64,000 nucleotides of DNA from Pseudonocardia thermophila (GTDB lineage: Bacteria; Actinomycetota; Actinomycetes; Mycobacteriales; Pseudonocardiaceae). The stretch is from positions 50,576-114,575 of the forward strand of contig NZ_FRAP01000025.1 of the NCBI RefSeq assembly GCF_900142365.1, read 5' to 3'. Below are positions 42,516-50,684 of this stretch, piece by piece. The first letter of the stretch is position 1, and each line of letters begins with the position of its first letter. The translations under genes and the position numbers were made by a program. The notes under the pieces were generated by a model. The model made no database searches. It was not told the origin of the DNA and worked only from the letters and a program-made list of their open reading frames with translations.

Positions 42516-43251
42516 GCCCCGTCCGGTGCGCGGCCTGGTCGGCGCGTACAACTTCCGCGACCTGGGTGGGCTGCACTGCGCCGACGGCCGCCGGGTGCGC
42601 CACGGCCTGCTGCACCGCTCCGACACGCTGCAGGCGCTCACCCCCGACGACGTCCGGTACCTCGTCGACGAGGTCGGCATCGAGCTCGTCGTCGATCTGC
42701 GCCGCGGCGGCGAGGCGGTCGCGCAGGGCCGCGGTCTCCTCGCCGAGACCACGGTGACGTACCTGAACGTGCCGCTGGCCGAGGCGCCCGAGGCGTCCCA
42801 GCACCCGCCGCGCGAGCAGACACTGATCTTCTACCTGGACCACCTGCGGTCGCCGACGTCGGCGCTGCCGATGCTCGTGCAGATGCTCGCCGCGGTCGCC
42901 GGGCGCCCGGTCCTCGTGCACTGCGCCGCCGGCAAGGACCGCACCGGCCTGGTCGTCGCGCTCCTGCTGAGCCTGCTCGGAGTGGACCGCGGCGAGATCG
43001 TCGCCGACTACCTCGCCACCGACGCCAACATGCCGCGGATCGTCGAGCGGATGCGTGGCTGGCCGCACTACGCGGCGCACATGGCGGCCGTGCCGCCAGA
43101 GCTCTACGAGACCCACGAGCACTCGATCACCGGGTTCCTCGACGCCCTCGAACGCGACCACGGGGGTGCGGAGGGCTGGGCCGCCGAGCGGGGCATCCCG
43201 GCCGAGGCCATCGCGCGCCTGCGCGAGCGCTGCACCGAACCCGCCGGCTAG
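42508..43251 (+). CDS. Tyrosine-protein-phosphatase-like (DSP/PTP family) phosphatase
   Basis: 247 residues from GTG 42508. FRDLGGLHCADGRRVRHGLL at the N-terminus and the active-site loop VHCAAGKDRTGLVVALLLS (HCX5R) match the bacterial tyrosine-phosphatase-like family that also includes phosphoinositide and small-molecule phosphatases. Second phosphatase of the operon, coupled to the HAD gene. Its target could be a phosphoester metabolite as well as a protein. Confidence 0.88.
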   Translation: MAEPRPVRGLVGAYNFRDLGGLHCADGRRVRHGLLHRSDTLQALTPDDVRYLVDEVGIELVVDLRRGGEAVAQGRGLLAETTVTYLNVPLAEAPEASQHPPREQTLIFYLDHLRSPTSALPMLVQMLAAVAGRPVLVHCAAGKDRTGLVVALLLSLLGVDRGEIVADYLATDANMPRIVERMRGWPHYAAHMAAVPPELYETHEHSITGFLDALERDHGGAEGWAAERGIPAEAIARLRERCTEPAG

Positions 43252-43269
43252 CCGAGCGCGAACAGCGAC

Positions 43270-43313
43270 GAACGGCCCTTCGTGAGCAAGCATCGCTCAC
43301 GAACGGGCCGTTC
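43270..43313. terminator. Large hairpin between convergent operons
   Basis: Arms 43270-43287 and 43295-43313 pair over 18 bases with one bulge (GAACGGCCC-TTCGTGAGC with its partner), loop about 7 bases. It lies between the phosphatase stop (43251) and the dikinase stop (43390), so it can terminate both. Confidence 0.7.
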
Positions 43314-43389
43314 GTGTTCCCTCTCGTGTTCCCTCGCAGAGGCCCAGGGGCCGCCGCGCTGTACAGCGACGGCGGCCCCGGTCACCCGC

Positions 43390-45858
43390 TCACCCCGCCG
43401 CTGCCCGGCCCAGGGCGAGGACGAGGGGGCGCGTCTCCGCGGCGTCGACCGCGAACCGGCGGAACCCGAGCGCGTGCAGCTGCGCCGCCGTCTCCTGCGA
43501 CACCGTGCCGGACAGGCGCAGCCCGAGCGGGCACGACCGCACCGCGGCCACCCGTTCCAGCAGGCCGACGACCGCCGGGTCCACGCTGCTCCGGGGGTCG
43601 CAGGTCAGCAGGCCGCGGGCTAGGTAGTCGTCCAGCGGCTCCGCGGTGAGCAGCTGCCGCGCCGGCAGCCCGAACACCGCCGCCTGCAGCGCGCGCAGCT
43701 CCAGCCACAGCACGTCCCCCGCTGCGGCGATCTCCGCGACGTGGTGCACGCCGCGCGGGCTCGTCACGTACGCGCCCACCGGCACCCCGGACTCCGCGGC
43801 CAACTCGCGCAGGGCGCGCGCCTCGGCCGGGTCGGAGACGTGCCGCAGCGCGAGGTGCGGCCGCGCCGCGCCCCCGGCCGCGGCCGCGGCGGCGGCGAGG
43901 CCCCGCAGCTGCGCCGCGACGAGCGCGGGCCTGCCCAGCGGCACCGACAGCGCCGGGTGCCGGGTGGTCACCGCTGTCTGCTGCAGCAGCTCGCGGGCCT
44001 CGTCGGCGACCAGGTCGATCGCCCGGATGCCCACCTCGGCGCCGCCCGCTGCGGCCAGCAGCGGCGTGAACTCCTCCTCGACGAGCTCGGCGATCCGGTC
44101 GAACGCGGCGGCCGACATGTCGTCGGCCCCGTCGAGCAAGCTCTGCACGAGCCCGTCGATGTGCCCGGTCGCGGCGAGGACGTCGTCGACGGCGGTGACC
44201 AGTCCGTCCGCGCCCGCGGCGAGCGCCGGGGCCACGTCGGCGGGAAGCGTCACCCGGGCCAGCACCGTGCTGTCGCCGCTCCTGCGGGCGATGCGCAGCA
44301 GCCCGTCGAGCGCCGCGGTGGCCGCGGCCGGTGTCGCCACGGGGAACGCACCCTCGAACAGTTCGCCGGTGGCGCCGTCGAGGGAGACCTCGCTGCCCTC
44401 GGGGAGCACGCGGTCCCCGACGACCAGGGTGCGCGCCCGCTCGTCGACGACCAGCGCGGACGCCCCCACCACGCACGTGGTGCCGAGCGCGCGCGCGACG
44501 ACAGCGGCGTGACTGGTCGAGCCGCCGGTGGCGGTGACGATGCCCTCCGCCGCGATCATGCCGTGCAGGTCGGCCGGGCTCGTCACGGGCCGCGCGAGGA
44601 TCACCGCCTCACCGGCCTCGGCACGCTCCTTGGCCCGGTCGGAGTCGAGGACCAGCTTGCCGCTCACCTGCCCGGGGCACGCGCCGATCCCCGTGGTCAG
44701 CAGCCTGCCCGCCGCGCGCGCCTCGGCGACGTCGTCGTCGGCGAACCCGGGCCGCTGGACCTGGCGCACCTGCTCGGCGGTGACCATGCGCAGCGCGGCC
44801 GCCGGCGCGATCGTGCCCTCGCCGGCGAGGTCGGCGGCGATGCGGACGGCCGCCTCCGCGGTCCGCTTCGCGCTGCGGACCTGCAGGAAGTACAGGGTGG
44901 AGCGCTCGACGGTGAACTCGATGTCGAGCACGTCGCCGTACGTGCGCTCCAGCTCGGCGCAGGTGGTGCGCAGCTCCTCCAGCAGGGGGGCGGGCAGCGC
45001 CTCGGCAACCGGGTCGGGCGTGCGGATGCCGGCCACGACGTCCTCACCCTGGCTGTGCGCGAGGTACTCGCCGAACAGGCCCGGCGCGCCGGTGACCGGG
45101 TTGCGGGTGAACACCACCCCGGACCCGGAGTCGGCGGACAGGTTGCCGAACACCATCGACTGCACGACGACGGCCGTGCCCAGGTCGTGCGGAATGCCGT
45201 GGAAGTCCCGGTAGGTGCGGGCCCGGCGGGTGTTCCACGAGCGGAACACGGCCTCGACGGCGCCGAGCAGCTGCGCCCGCGGATCGTCGGGCACCGACTC
45301 GCCGCAGTCGTCCTGCAGCTGCTTCTCGCACGCCGCCCAGATCCGGTCGTAGACCTCACCCGGGTCGTCGTCCGGCCCGACCGCAGCCGCGAGCACCTCC
45401 AGGCCCTGCCCGGGATCGAGCGCTCCGAGCACGGTCTCGGCGTACATCGCGTGGAAGCGGCGGACCACGTCGGCGACGAACCGCACGTCGCCGGTCGCCT
45501 GCGCGAGCGCGACGGCGGCGCGGCGGTCGATGCCGAGGTTGAGGATCGTGTCCATCATCCCCGGCATGGAGATCGGGGCGCCGGACCGCACCGAGAGCAG
45601 CAGCGGTACGGGCCCGGAGCCGAACGCCTTGCCGCTCGCCCGCTCCAGCTCCTCCAGGCGGGTGAACACCTCGTCGGCCAAGCCTTCGGGCAGCCCGCCG
45701 ACCTGCAGGTAGTGGCGGCAGGCGTCGGTGGCGATGACGTAGCCGGGCGGCACCCGCAGGCCCAGCTGGGTGAGCCGGGCAAGCCCCGCACCCTTGCCGC
45801 CCAGCCGGTCGACGTCGGCCGGATCGGCCTCGGCGAAGGTGAGCGTCGCGCGAATCAT
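43390..45858 (-). CDS. PPDK-like phosphotransferase with degenerate pyruvate/PEP domain
   Basis: 822 residues from ATG 45858, coupled to the upstream gene by ATGA. The ATP-grasp part is well kept (GGKGAGLARLTQLGLRVPPG; LLLSVRSGAPISMPGMMDTI at 87-106; GSGVVFTRNPVTGAPGLFGE at 245-264). The swivel domain has its phosphoryl-carrying His450 in TATGGSTSHAAVVARALGTT. The C-terminal third (from about 515) should be the pyruvate/PEP TIM barrel, but its hallmarks (metal-binding Glu/Asp strand, FGTNDLTQ, catalytic Cys of the CGE motif) are not recognisable; AYVTSPRGVHHVAEIAAAGD is a weak relic. It probably makes phosphohistidine from ATP and passes it to a non-pyruvate acceptor. Confidence 0.8.
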   Translation of the reverse strand: MIRATLTFAEADPADVDRLGGKGAGLARLTQLGLRVPPGYVIATDACRHYLQVGGLPEGLADEVFTRLEELERASGKAFGSGPVPLLLSVRSGAPISMPGMMDTILNLGIDRRAAVALAQATGDVRFVADVVRRFHAMYAETVLGALDPGQGLEVLAAAVGPDDDPGEVYDRIWAACEKQLQDDCGESVPDDPRAQLLGAVEAVFRSWNTRRARTYRDFHGIPHDLGTAVVVQSMVFGNLSADSGSGVVFTRNPVTGAPGLFGEYLAHSQGEDVVAGIRTPDPVAEALPAPLLEELRTTCAELERTYGDVLDIEFTVERSTLYFLQVRSAKRTAEAAVRIAADLAGEGTIAPAAALRMVTAEQVRQVQRPGFADDDVAEARAAGRLLTTGIGACPGQVSGKLVLDSDRAKERAEAGEAVILARPVTSPADLHGMIAAEGIVTATGGSTSHAAVVARALGTTCVVGASALVVDERARTLVVGDRVLPEGSEVSLDGATGELFEGAFPVATPAAATAALDGLLRIARRSGDSTVLARVTLPADVAPALAAGADGLVTAVDDVLAATGHIDGLVQSLLDGADDMSAAAFDRIAELVEEEFTPLLAAAGGAEVGIRAIDLVADEARELLQQTAVTTRHPALSVPLGRPALVAAQLRGLAAAAAAAGGAARPHLALRHVSDPAEARALRELAAESGVPVGAYVTSPRGVHHVAEIAAAGDVLWLELRALQAAVFGLPARQLLTAEPLDDYLARGLLTCDPRSSVDPAVVGLLERVAAVRSCPLGLRLSGTVSQETAAQLHALGFRRFAVDAAETRPLVLALGRAAAG

Positions 45859-46472
45859 TCCTCGCGCTCCCGGCCCAGCGTGCGCAGCAGGTCCTCGTGG
45901 AACTCGAACCAGATGTTGTGGATCGAGTCGACGGTGGGGGAGGACACCAGCTCGGTTCGCCCGGCGTCCACGCCGGCGAGCGCGGTGCGGAACCGCCGCG
46001 GGTAGGCGGAGAAGCGCGGATCGTGGGTGGCGAGCACGTCCAGCAGCGGGGTCAGCCGGGCGATCAGCTTGTCCAACCGATCGATGATCTTGCCGTCGTA
46101 CTCGGCGTCGGAGTGGTCGTTGGCGACCTTGCGGCCGCCGACGTCGACCTGCTGCCACGCCGACATCGTGGTGAGGAACTGGGAGTTGGTGGTCTCGAAG
46201 CGCTCGACCAGCTCGCCGACGGTCCGGTCGGCGCGCACCGGGGCGTAGAGCTGGTCGGCGGCGGCGCGCAGCGCGGGTTCTGCCTCGTCGGTCGGCAGGG
46301 CGGAGCCGCCCGCCTCGACGACGAGGCCGCGTCCGGCGAGCCCTTGCAGGCGCTCCGCCACCTGCTGCGGGTCCCCGCCGATGGCGTCCGCGATCGCGTC
46401 CGCGGAGGCCATCTTCTTCAGCGCGACGGCGTTGAGCACGTCGTAGTCGGTCTTGTCCAACCCTTCGGTCAC
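45855..46472 (-). CDS. Unrecognised 205-residue protein of the dikinase operon
   Basis: Starts at GTG 46472 and overlaps the PPDK-like gene by 4 bp. Residues 1-70 look like a winged helix (LDKTDYDVLNAVALKKMASA, then LQGLAGRGLVVEAGG). The rest is helical, with SQFLTTMSAWQQVDVGGRKV and HDPRFSAYPRRFRTALAGVD. I know no family for it. It may be a regulatory or structural subunit rather than a DNA-binding protein, since it is made in coupled amounts with the PPDK-like protein. Its size is like that of the small stimulating subunit of phenylphosphate synthase; that link is only an analogy. Confidence 0.55.
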   Translation of the reverse strand: MTEGLDKTDYDVLNAVALKKMASADAIADAIGGDPQQVAERLQGLAGRGLVVEAGGSALPTDEAEPALRAAADQLYAPVRADRTVGELVERFETTNSQFLTTMSAWQQVDVGGRKVANDHSDAEYDGKIIDRLDKLIARLTPLLDVLATHDPRFSAYPRRFRTALAGVDAGRTELVSSPTVDSIHNIWFEFHEDLLRTLGREREE

Positions 46473-46552
46473 TTCTGCCCTTTCGCAGGACCGGGCGGCG
46501 CGGAGGCCCGCGCCGCCCGGTGTGGACGTCCGAGAGTGGTGCCGGCAGGCCG

Positions 46553-47986
46553 TTACAGCCAGCGGTACTTCGAGCGCCTGCGGTCGGCGTTCTCGGAGAA
46601 CGGCAGGTAACCCGAGCCGGAGAAGATCTTGCTGGGCACCGTCTCCTGCGCGAACCCGCGCTTGGTGATCTCGTAGTAGTAGTTCGCGACCCGCTGGTCG
46701 ATCTCCCACAGGTCGTAGTCGCGGCAGGCCTTCTCGTAGGTTCCGGCCAGCCGCAGGTGCGGGAGGATCATGTCGATGTAGTAGACGTACTGGCCGTTCC
46801 AGATCAGGTCGCGCCGGCACATCCGCGACGTCTTGGAGTAGAGCTTCAGCGTCGCGGTCTGCACCTTCTCGAGGTGCTTGTCGAGCTCGGCGACCGTGAT
46901 CGGGTACACCTCACCCATCGGGGTGTTCCACTTCTCCCGGGCGAACACCGCTCCGCTCGTGATCGCCTCGATGTAGTTCTTCGGGCGGGTGAACGTCGTG
47001 GAGATGTCGTTGACCCGGATCTCGGCGAGGCCCATCTTCTCCGGGTCGATGGTGAAGGCCAGCGTGTAGCAGTGCGGGAGACCGGCGTCGTCGCAGACGT
47101 CGCTCCAGTGGAAGATCTCCTCGTTGACGAACAGGTCGCGCAGGATCAACAGCTGGCCGTCCGGCAGCTCGTACGGGCCGGTGTCGCCCAGGCCGAGCCG
47201 GCAGTCGTAGTGGTCGAGGAACGACAGCAGCTCCGCGGCCGCGTTGAACTGCGTGAACTTCGCGTGCGCCGGGCCGCCCTCGTCGAGCGGTTCCAGCTGC
47301 GAGGTGATCTGGGAGAGCAGCTCGGGCTCGTGGATCCGGCAGCGGTAGCGGTCCTGGGAATTGAGGATGTAGCCGTCCTGGCGCTTGCCCCACAGCACCC
47401 GCTGCATGAACTTGAGGATGATGTTGGATTCCTCGATGTAGTCGTCCGGGCCGATCGCCTCGAGTGCGAGCAGACCGCACCGGCCCATGCCGAACCCGAC
47501 GGCGCCGATGCACCAGTCGTGCACCGAATTGATCTTCGTGCCGATCTCGCGCCGCGCAGTCGCCCCGATGTCCATGACCCCCTGTGCGCCGCCGACCTCG
47601 TCGGTCGTCATGCGCAGGATCTCCGGCCACCGGTAGAACTCGTGCATGAAGGCCAGGATCTCGTACTCCTGGCGGGGGATCATGCCGCTCACGCCCTCGG
47701 TGGCGCGCATGACCAGCACGTCCCAGATGTTCCACGCCAGGTAGTTGTTGAGGTCGTTGAGCTCGTCGATGGTGAACTCGTCGCGGAGGACGTCCTCCTT
47801 GGACACCTTTTCCAGGACCCGGCTCTTCGCCCGGGCCCGCATCATCTTGTCGCCCTTGATCCCGTCGGTGACGGGATCCATTCCGACGAAGTTGCCGGTG
47901 TAGGTGAGCTCCTGGAAGCGCAGGCCGTCGTCGTCGGGCTCGTACCGCTGCTTGTAGGTCGCGCGCTTGCCCTCGGTGGTCGTCAC
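46553..47986 (-). CDS. Unrecognised 477-residue protein, candidate catalytic subunit of the phosphotransferase
   Basis: Starts at GTG 47986 with AGGAG; ends 80 bp before the 205-residue gene. No known motif is apparent. It is unusually rich in Tyr, Trp, Phe, Cys and His for this genome and looks soluble. Conserved-looking stretches: TGNFVGMDPVTDGIKGDKMM, IPRQEYEILAFMHEFYRWPE, VHDWCIGAVGFGMGRCGLLA, RYRCRIHEPELL, and WNGQYVYYIDMILPHLR. Placed between the free swivel-domain gene and the PPDK-like gene, it is the natural candidate to bind the phosphoryl acceptor. Function is inferred from context only. Confidence 0.6.
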   Translation of the reverse strand: MTTTEGKRATYKQRYEPDDDGLRFQELTYTGNFVGMDPVTDGIKGDKMMRARAKSRVLEKVSKEDVLRDEFTIDELNDLNNYLAWNIWDVLVMRATEGVSGMIPRQEYEILAFMHEFYRWPEILRMTTDEVGGAQGVMDIGATARREIGTKINSVHDWCIGAVGFGMGRCGLLALEAIGPDDYIEESNIILKFMQRVLWGKRQDGYILNSQDRYRCRIHEPELLSQITSQLEPLDEGGPAHAKFTQFNAAAELLSFLDHYDCRLGLGDTGPYELPDGQLLILRDLFVNEEIFHWSDVCDDAGLPHCYTLAFTIDPEKMGLAEIRVNDISTTFTRPKNYIEAITSGAVFAREKWNTPMGEVYPITVAELDKHLEKVQTATLKLYSKTSRMCRRDLIWNGQYVYYIDMILPHLRLAGTYEKACRDYDLWEIDQRVANYYYEITKRGFAQETVPSKIFSGSGYLPFSENADRRRSKYRWL

Positions 47987-48031
47987 TGACTCGTGCTCCT
48001 GTCGGGGTCGCTGAGGGTTCGGGCTCGTACG

Positions 48032-48451
48032 TCAGTCGTCGGCCAGGACGCGGCCGATCTCGTGGTCGGTGCAGTCGAGGCGGACCTTGCGGCCGTCGAG
48101 GGTCTTCGCGATCTCCTCGAAGTGCGCCTCCGGGGTGTTCCCGACGACGTACCGGGATTCGCTGCTCGTCAGGTGGGCGGTCATCACGCAGGGCGTCTGG
48201 AACTCCCGCGAGAGGATGCCCAGGTGCGACTCCGGCGCGCCGGACATCGTGATCACGCCGATCGCGCCCATCGAGAGGGCGGGCGCCAGGAACGTAGTCG
48301 TGCCACCGCGGACCAGCAGGATGTGCTCCTTGAGCTTGCCCGATTGGATCAGCGCGATCACGTCGGCCGGTGACGCCAAGTACTTCACCGTCCCGCTGGG
48401 CGACTTACTGGTGTCGAAGACGTTGTAGCCTTCGGCCAGCACTTCAGCCAT
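48032..48451 (-). CDS. Stand-alone PEP-utiliser (phosphohistidine swivel) domain protein
   Basis: 139 residues from ATG 48451 with AAGGAGG. The motif GAIGVITMSGAPESHLGILS followed by REFQTPCV matches the swivel domain of PEP synthases and dikinases (TxGGxxSHxAIxARExGIPCV), with phosphorylatable His76. It has no ATP or PEP domain of its own, so it must receive phosphate from a partner, most simply the PPDK-like protein two genes downstream. First gene of the four-gene operon. Confidence 0.82.
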   Translation of the reverse strand: MAEVLAEGYNVFDTSKSPSGTVKYLASPADVIALIQSGKLKEHILLVRGGTTTFLAPALSMGAIGVITMSGAPESHLGILSREFQTPCVMTAHLTSSESRYVVGNTPEAHFEEIAKTLDGRKVRLDCTDHEIGRVLADD

Positions 48452-48548
48452 GAAGTTCCTCCTTGAACTGGTGAATCGCAGTCACCCGGGCTTCCGCGGT
48501 TGCGCTCGTCACATTGCCGTCGCGCATCACCATGACCGATGGACACGG

Positions 48549-48576
48549 CAGACAAAACTGCCCGCGGGCGTTGTCC
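48549..48576. promoter_or_regulatory. Shared BMC dyad, site 3 (dikinase operon promoter)
   Basis: CAGACAA-N14-GTTGTCC, two differences from GGGACAA-N14-GTTGTCC at sites 1 and 2, with identical spacing. It is about 100 bp upstream of the swivel-domain start, in the 152-bp gap after lutC. A nested repeat GGCAG-ACAAAA-CTGCC overlaps its left arm. Confidence 0.45.
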
Positions 48577-48603
48577 TCGCCAGATAGCCGGGGTGGAGCA
48601 ACG

Positions 48604-49206
48604 TCACCCGAGGAGCAGAACCACCAGGTTCCGTGGTCCGTGCACACCCTCGACGCGGTCGAGCTCGATGTCGCTGGTGGCGCTCGGACCGCTGATCCAC
48701 GTCTGTGGCCGGGTGGGATCCAGCTTCGCGATCGCCGAGGGGACGTCGGGCACCACCTGGTCGGCGCGGACGATGCAGACGTGCCGGTCCGGGACGAGGG
48801 TGGCGGCGCGACGGCCCTGGCCGGGGTCGTGGTCGAGCACGATGGTGCCGGTCTCGGCGATGCCGAGCGCGGCGGTGGTCAGGACGGCGTCGACGTCGTC
48901 GAGTTCGGTGACGGGCAGGGCGTGGTCGGGGACCGCGCCGGCGGGCCACAGCTCGGTGGGCAGGTCGGCGGGCACGAGGACCCGGCCGGTGCACTCGGCG
49001 GCGATGTGCGCGGCCAGCTCGTCGGGGGTGCAGCGGACGACGCGGGCGCGGTAGTCGGCGACCCGTTCGACGAACGTGTCGACGTCAGCGGGGCTCGCAG
49101 CGGCGGGGGCGGGGCGGTCGACGGCGATGTCGGCGGGGGTCTCGGTGGCGGGCACGTCGCGCAGGGCGGCGCGGATGCGGCCCAGGATCTCGTCGCGGGC
49201 GCTCAC
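48604..49206 (-). CDS. lutC: Lactate utilisation protein C (LUD domain)
   Basis: 200 residues from GTG 49206, overlapping lutB as GTGA. LUD-domain features: SARDEILGRIRAALRDVPAT, DAVLTTAALGIAETGTIVLD, and HVCIVRADQVVPDVPSAIAK. With LutA and LutB it oxidises L-lactate to pyruvate through iron-sulfur clusters. Last gene of the lutABC operon, 152 bp ahead of the dikinase operon on the same strand. Confidence 0.92.
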   Translation of the reverse strand: MSARDEILGRIRAALRDVPATETPADIAVDRPAPAAASPADVDTFVERVADYRARVVRCTPDELAAHIAAECTGRVLVPADLPTELWPAGAVPDHALPVTELDDVDAVLTTAALGIAETGTIVLDHDPGQGRRAATLVPDRHVCIVRADQVVPDVPSAIAKLDPTRPQTWISGPSATSDIELDRVEGVHGPRNLVVLLLG

Positions 49207-50684
49207 TGCTGCTCCGTCCGTCCGCCGTCGGTGCGGGCCCACCAGGCGCGGAACGATTCGGGCGCGGGGATGGGGACGTCGCGGGCGTCGGCCCAGCGGG
49301 CGGCCGGGCCGGGCAGGGCACCGAGGGTGGCGCGGCCGCCGGGGGCGCGGCGCCGGGTGCGGCGCAGCAGCTTCCCGACGGCGCAGGCGACGCGTTCGGC
49401 GACGGAGGTGCGGCGGGCGTCGCCGAGGGTCCAGGCCGCTGCGGCCATCGCCGCGTTCTGCGCGGACGGGTGGCCGCGGTGGGAGTCGACGACCTCGGCG
49501 CGCAGGTGGACCAGCACCTCGGGGATGTCGATGCGCACCGGGCACACCTCGAAGCAGGCCCCGCACAGGCTGGACGCGTAGGGCAGCGAGTCGACCTGGG
49601 CATCGGCACCGACGCCGCGCAGCATCGGGGTCAGGATCGCGCCGATCGGGCCGGGGTAGACCGAGCCGTAGCTGTGCCCCCCGGTGCGCTCGTAGACGGG
49701 GCAGACGTTCAGGCACGCCGAGCAGCGGATGCAGCGCAGCGCCTGACGGCCCACCTCGTCGGCCAGCACCTGGGTGCGGCCGTTGTCCAGCAGCACCACG
49801 TGCACTTCCTGCGGGCCGTCGCCGGGGGTGACGCCGGTCCACAGCGACGTGTACGGGTTCATCCGCTCCCCGGTGGACGAGCGCGGCAGCAGCTGCAGGA
49901 ACACCTCCAGGTCGGCCCAGGTGGGCACCAGCTTCTCGATGCCGACGACGCTGATCAGCACCTCCGGGAGGGTCAGGCACATGCGGCCGTTGCCCTCGCT
50001 CTCGACGACGGCGAGCGTGCCGGTCTCGGCGACGGCGAAGTTCGCCCCGGACACCGCGACGCGGGAGCGGAGGAACTTCTCCCGCAGGTGCGCGCGGGCG
50101 GCCGCGGCCAGCTCGGCGGGGACGTCGGAGAGATCCGCCGGGGCGGGCCGGCCGTAGCGGCCCATCTCACGCAGGAAGATCTCCCGCACCTCGGAGCGGT
50201 TGCGGTGGATCGCCGGGACGAGGATGTGGCTGGGCAGGTCGTCGCCGAGCTGCACGATCAGCTCTGCCAGGTCGGTCTCCCACGCGGTGATGCCCGCCGC
50301 GGCCAGCGCGTCGTTGAGCCCGATCTCCGCGGTGACCATCGACTTGACCTTGACGACCTCGTCGGTGCCGTGCCGGCGGGCGACGTCGACGACGATCCGG
50401 TTGGCCTCGGCCGCGTCGCGGGCCCAGTGCACGGTCGCACCCGCGCGGGTCAGCGACTCCTCCAGCTGCTGCAGGTAGGTGTCGAGGTGGCGCAGCGTGC
50501 GGTCCTTCAGCGCGGCCCCGGCCCGGCGCAGCCGTTCCCACTCGGCCACCTCCCCGACGACGGCGGCCCGCTTGGCGCGGATCGTGCTGGTCGCGTGCGC
50601 GAGGTTGCGCCGCAGCTGGGTGTTCGCCAGCGCGCTGCGGGCGGCCTCCGGGAACGCGGGCGTGCCCAGGAACGTGCGGCTCAT
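49203..50684 (-). CDS. lutB: Lactate utilisation iron-sulfur protein B
   Basis: 493 residues from ATG 50684 (ATGA overlap with lutA). The N-terminal LUD domain has VKVKSMVTAEIGLNDALAAA and VAETGTLAVVESEGNGRMCL. Two [4Fe-4S] motifs follow: CIRCSACLNVCPVY and CGACFEVCPVRIDIPEVLVH. A helical C-terminal domain completes the LutB/LldF-type protein. Confidence 0.95.
   Translation of the reverse strand: MSRTFLGTPAFPEAARSALANTQLRRNLAHATSTIRAKRAAVVGEVAEWERLRRAGAALKDRTLRHLDTYLQQLEESLTRAGATVHWARDAAEANRIVVDVARRHGTDEVVKVKSMVTAEIGLNDALAAAGITAWETDLAELIVQLGDDLPSHILVPAIHRNRSEVREIFLREMGRYGRPAPADLSDVPAELAAAARAHLREKFLRSRVAVSGANFAVAETGTLAVVESEGNGRMCLTLPEVLISVVGIEKLVPTWADLEVFLQLLPRSSTGERMNPYTSLWTGVTPGDGPQEVHVVLLDNGRTQVLADEVGRQALRCIRCSACLNVCPVYERTGGHSYGSVYPGPIGAILTPMLRGVGADAQVDSLPYASSLCGACFEVCPVRIDIPEVLVHLRAEVVDSHRGHPSAQNAAMAAAAWTLGDARRTSVAERVACAVGKLLRRTRRRAPGGRATLGALPGPAARWADARDVPIPAPESFRAWWARTDGGRTEQQ

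Noticed and set aside
43390..45858. Ordinary pyruvate phosphate dikinase for gluconeogenesis
   Set aside because: Degenerate C-terminal barrel, separate extra swivel-domain gene and shared BMC operator argue for a different acceptor.
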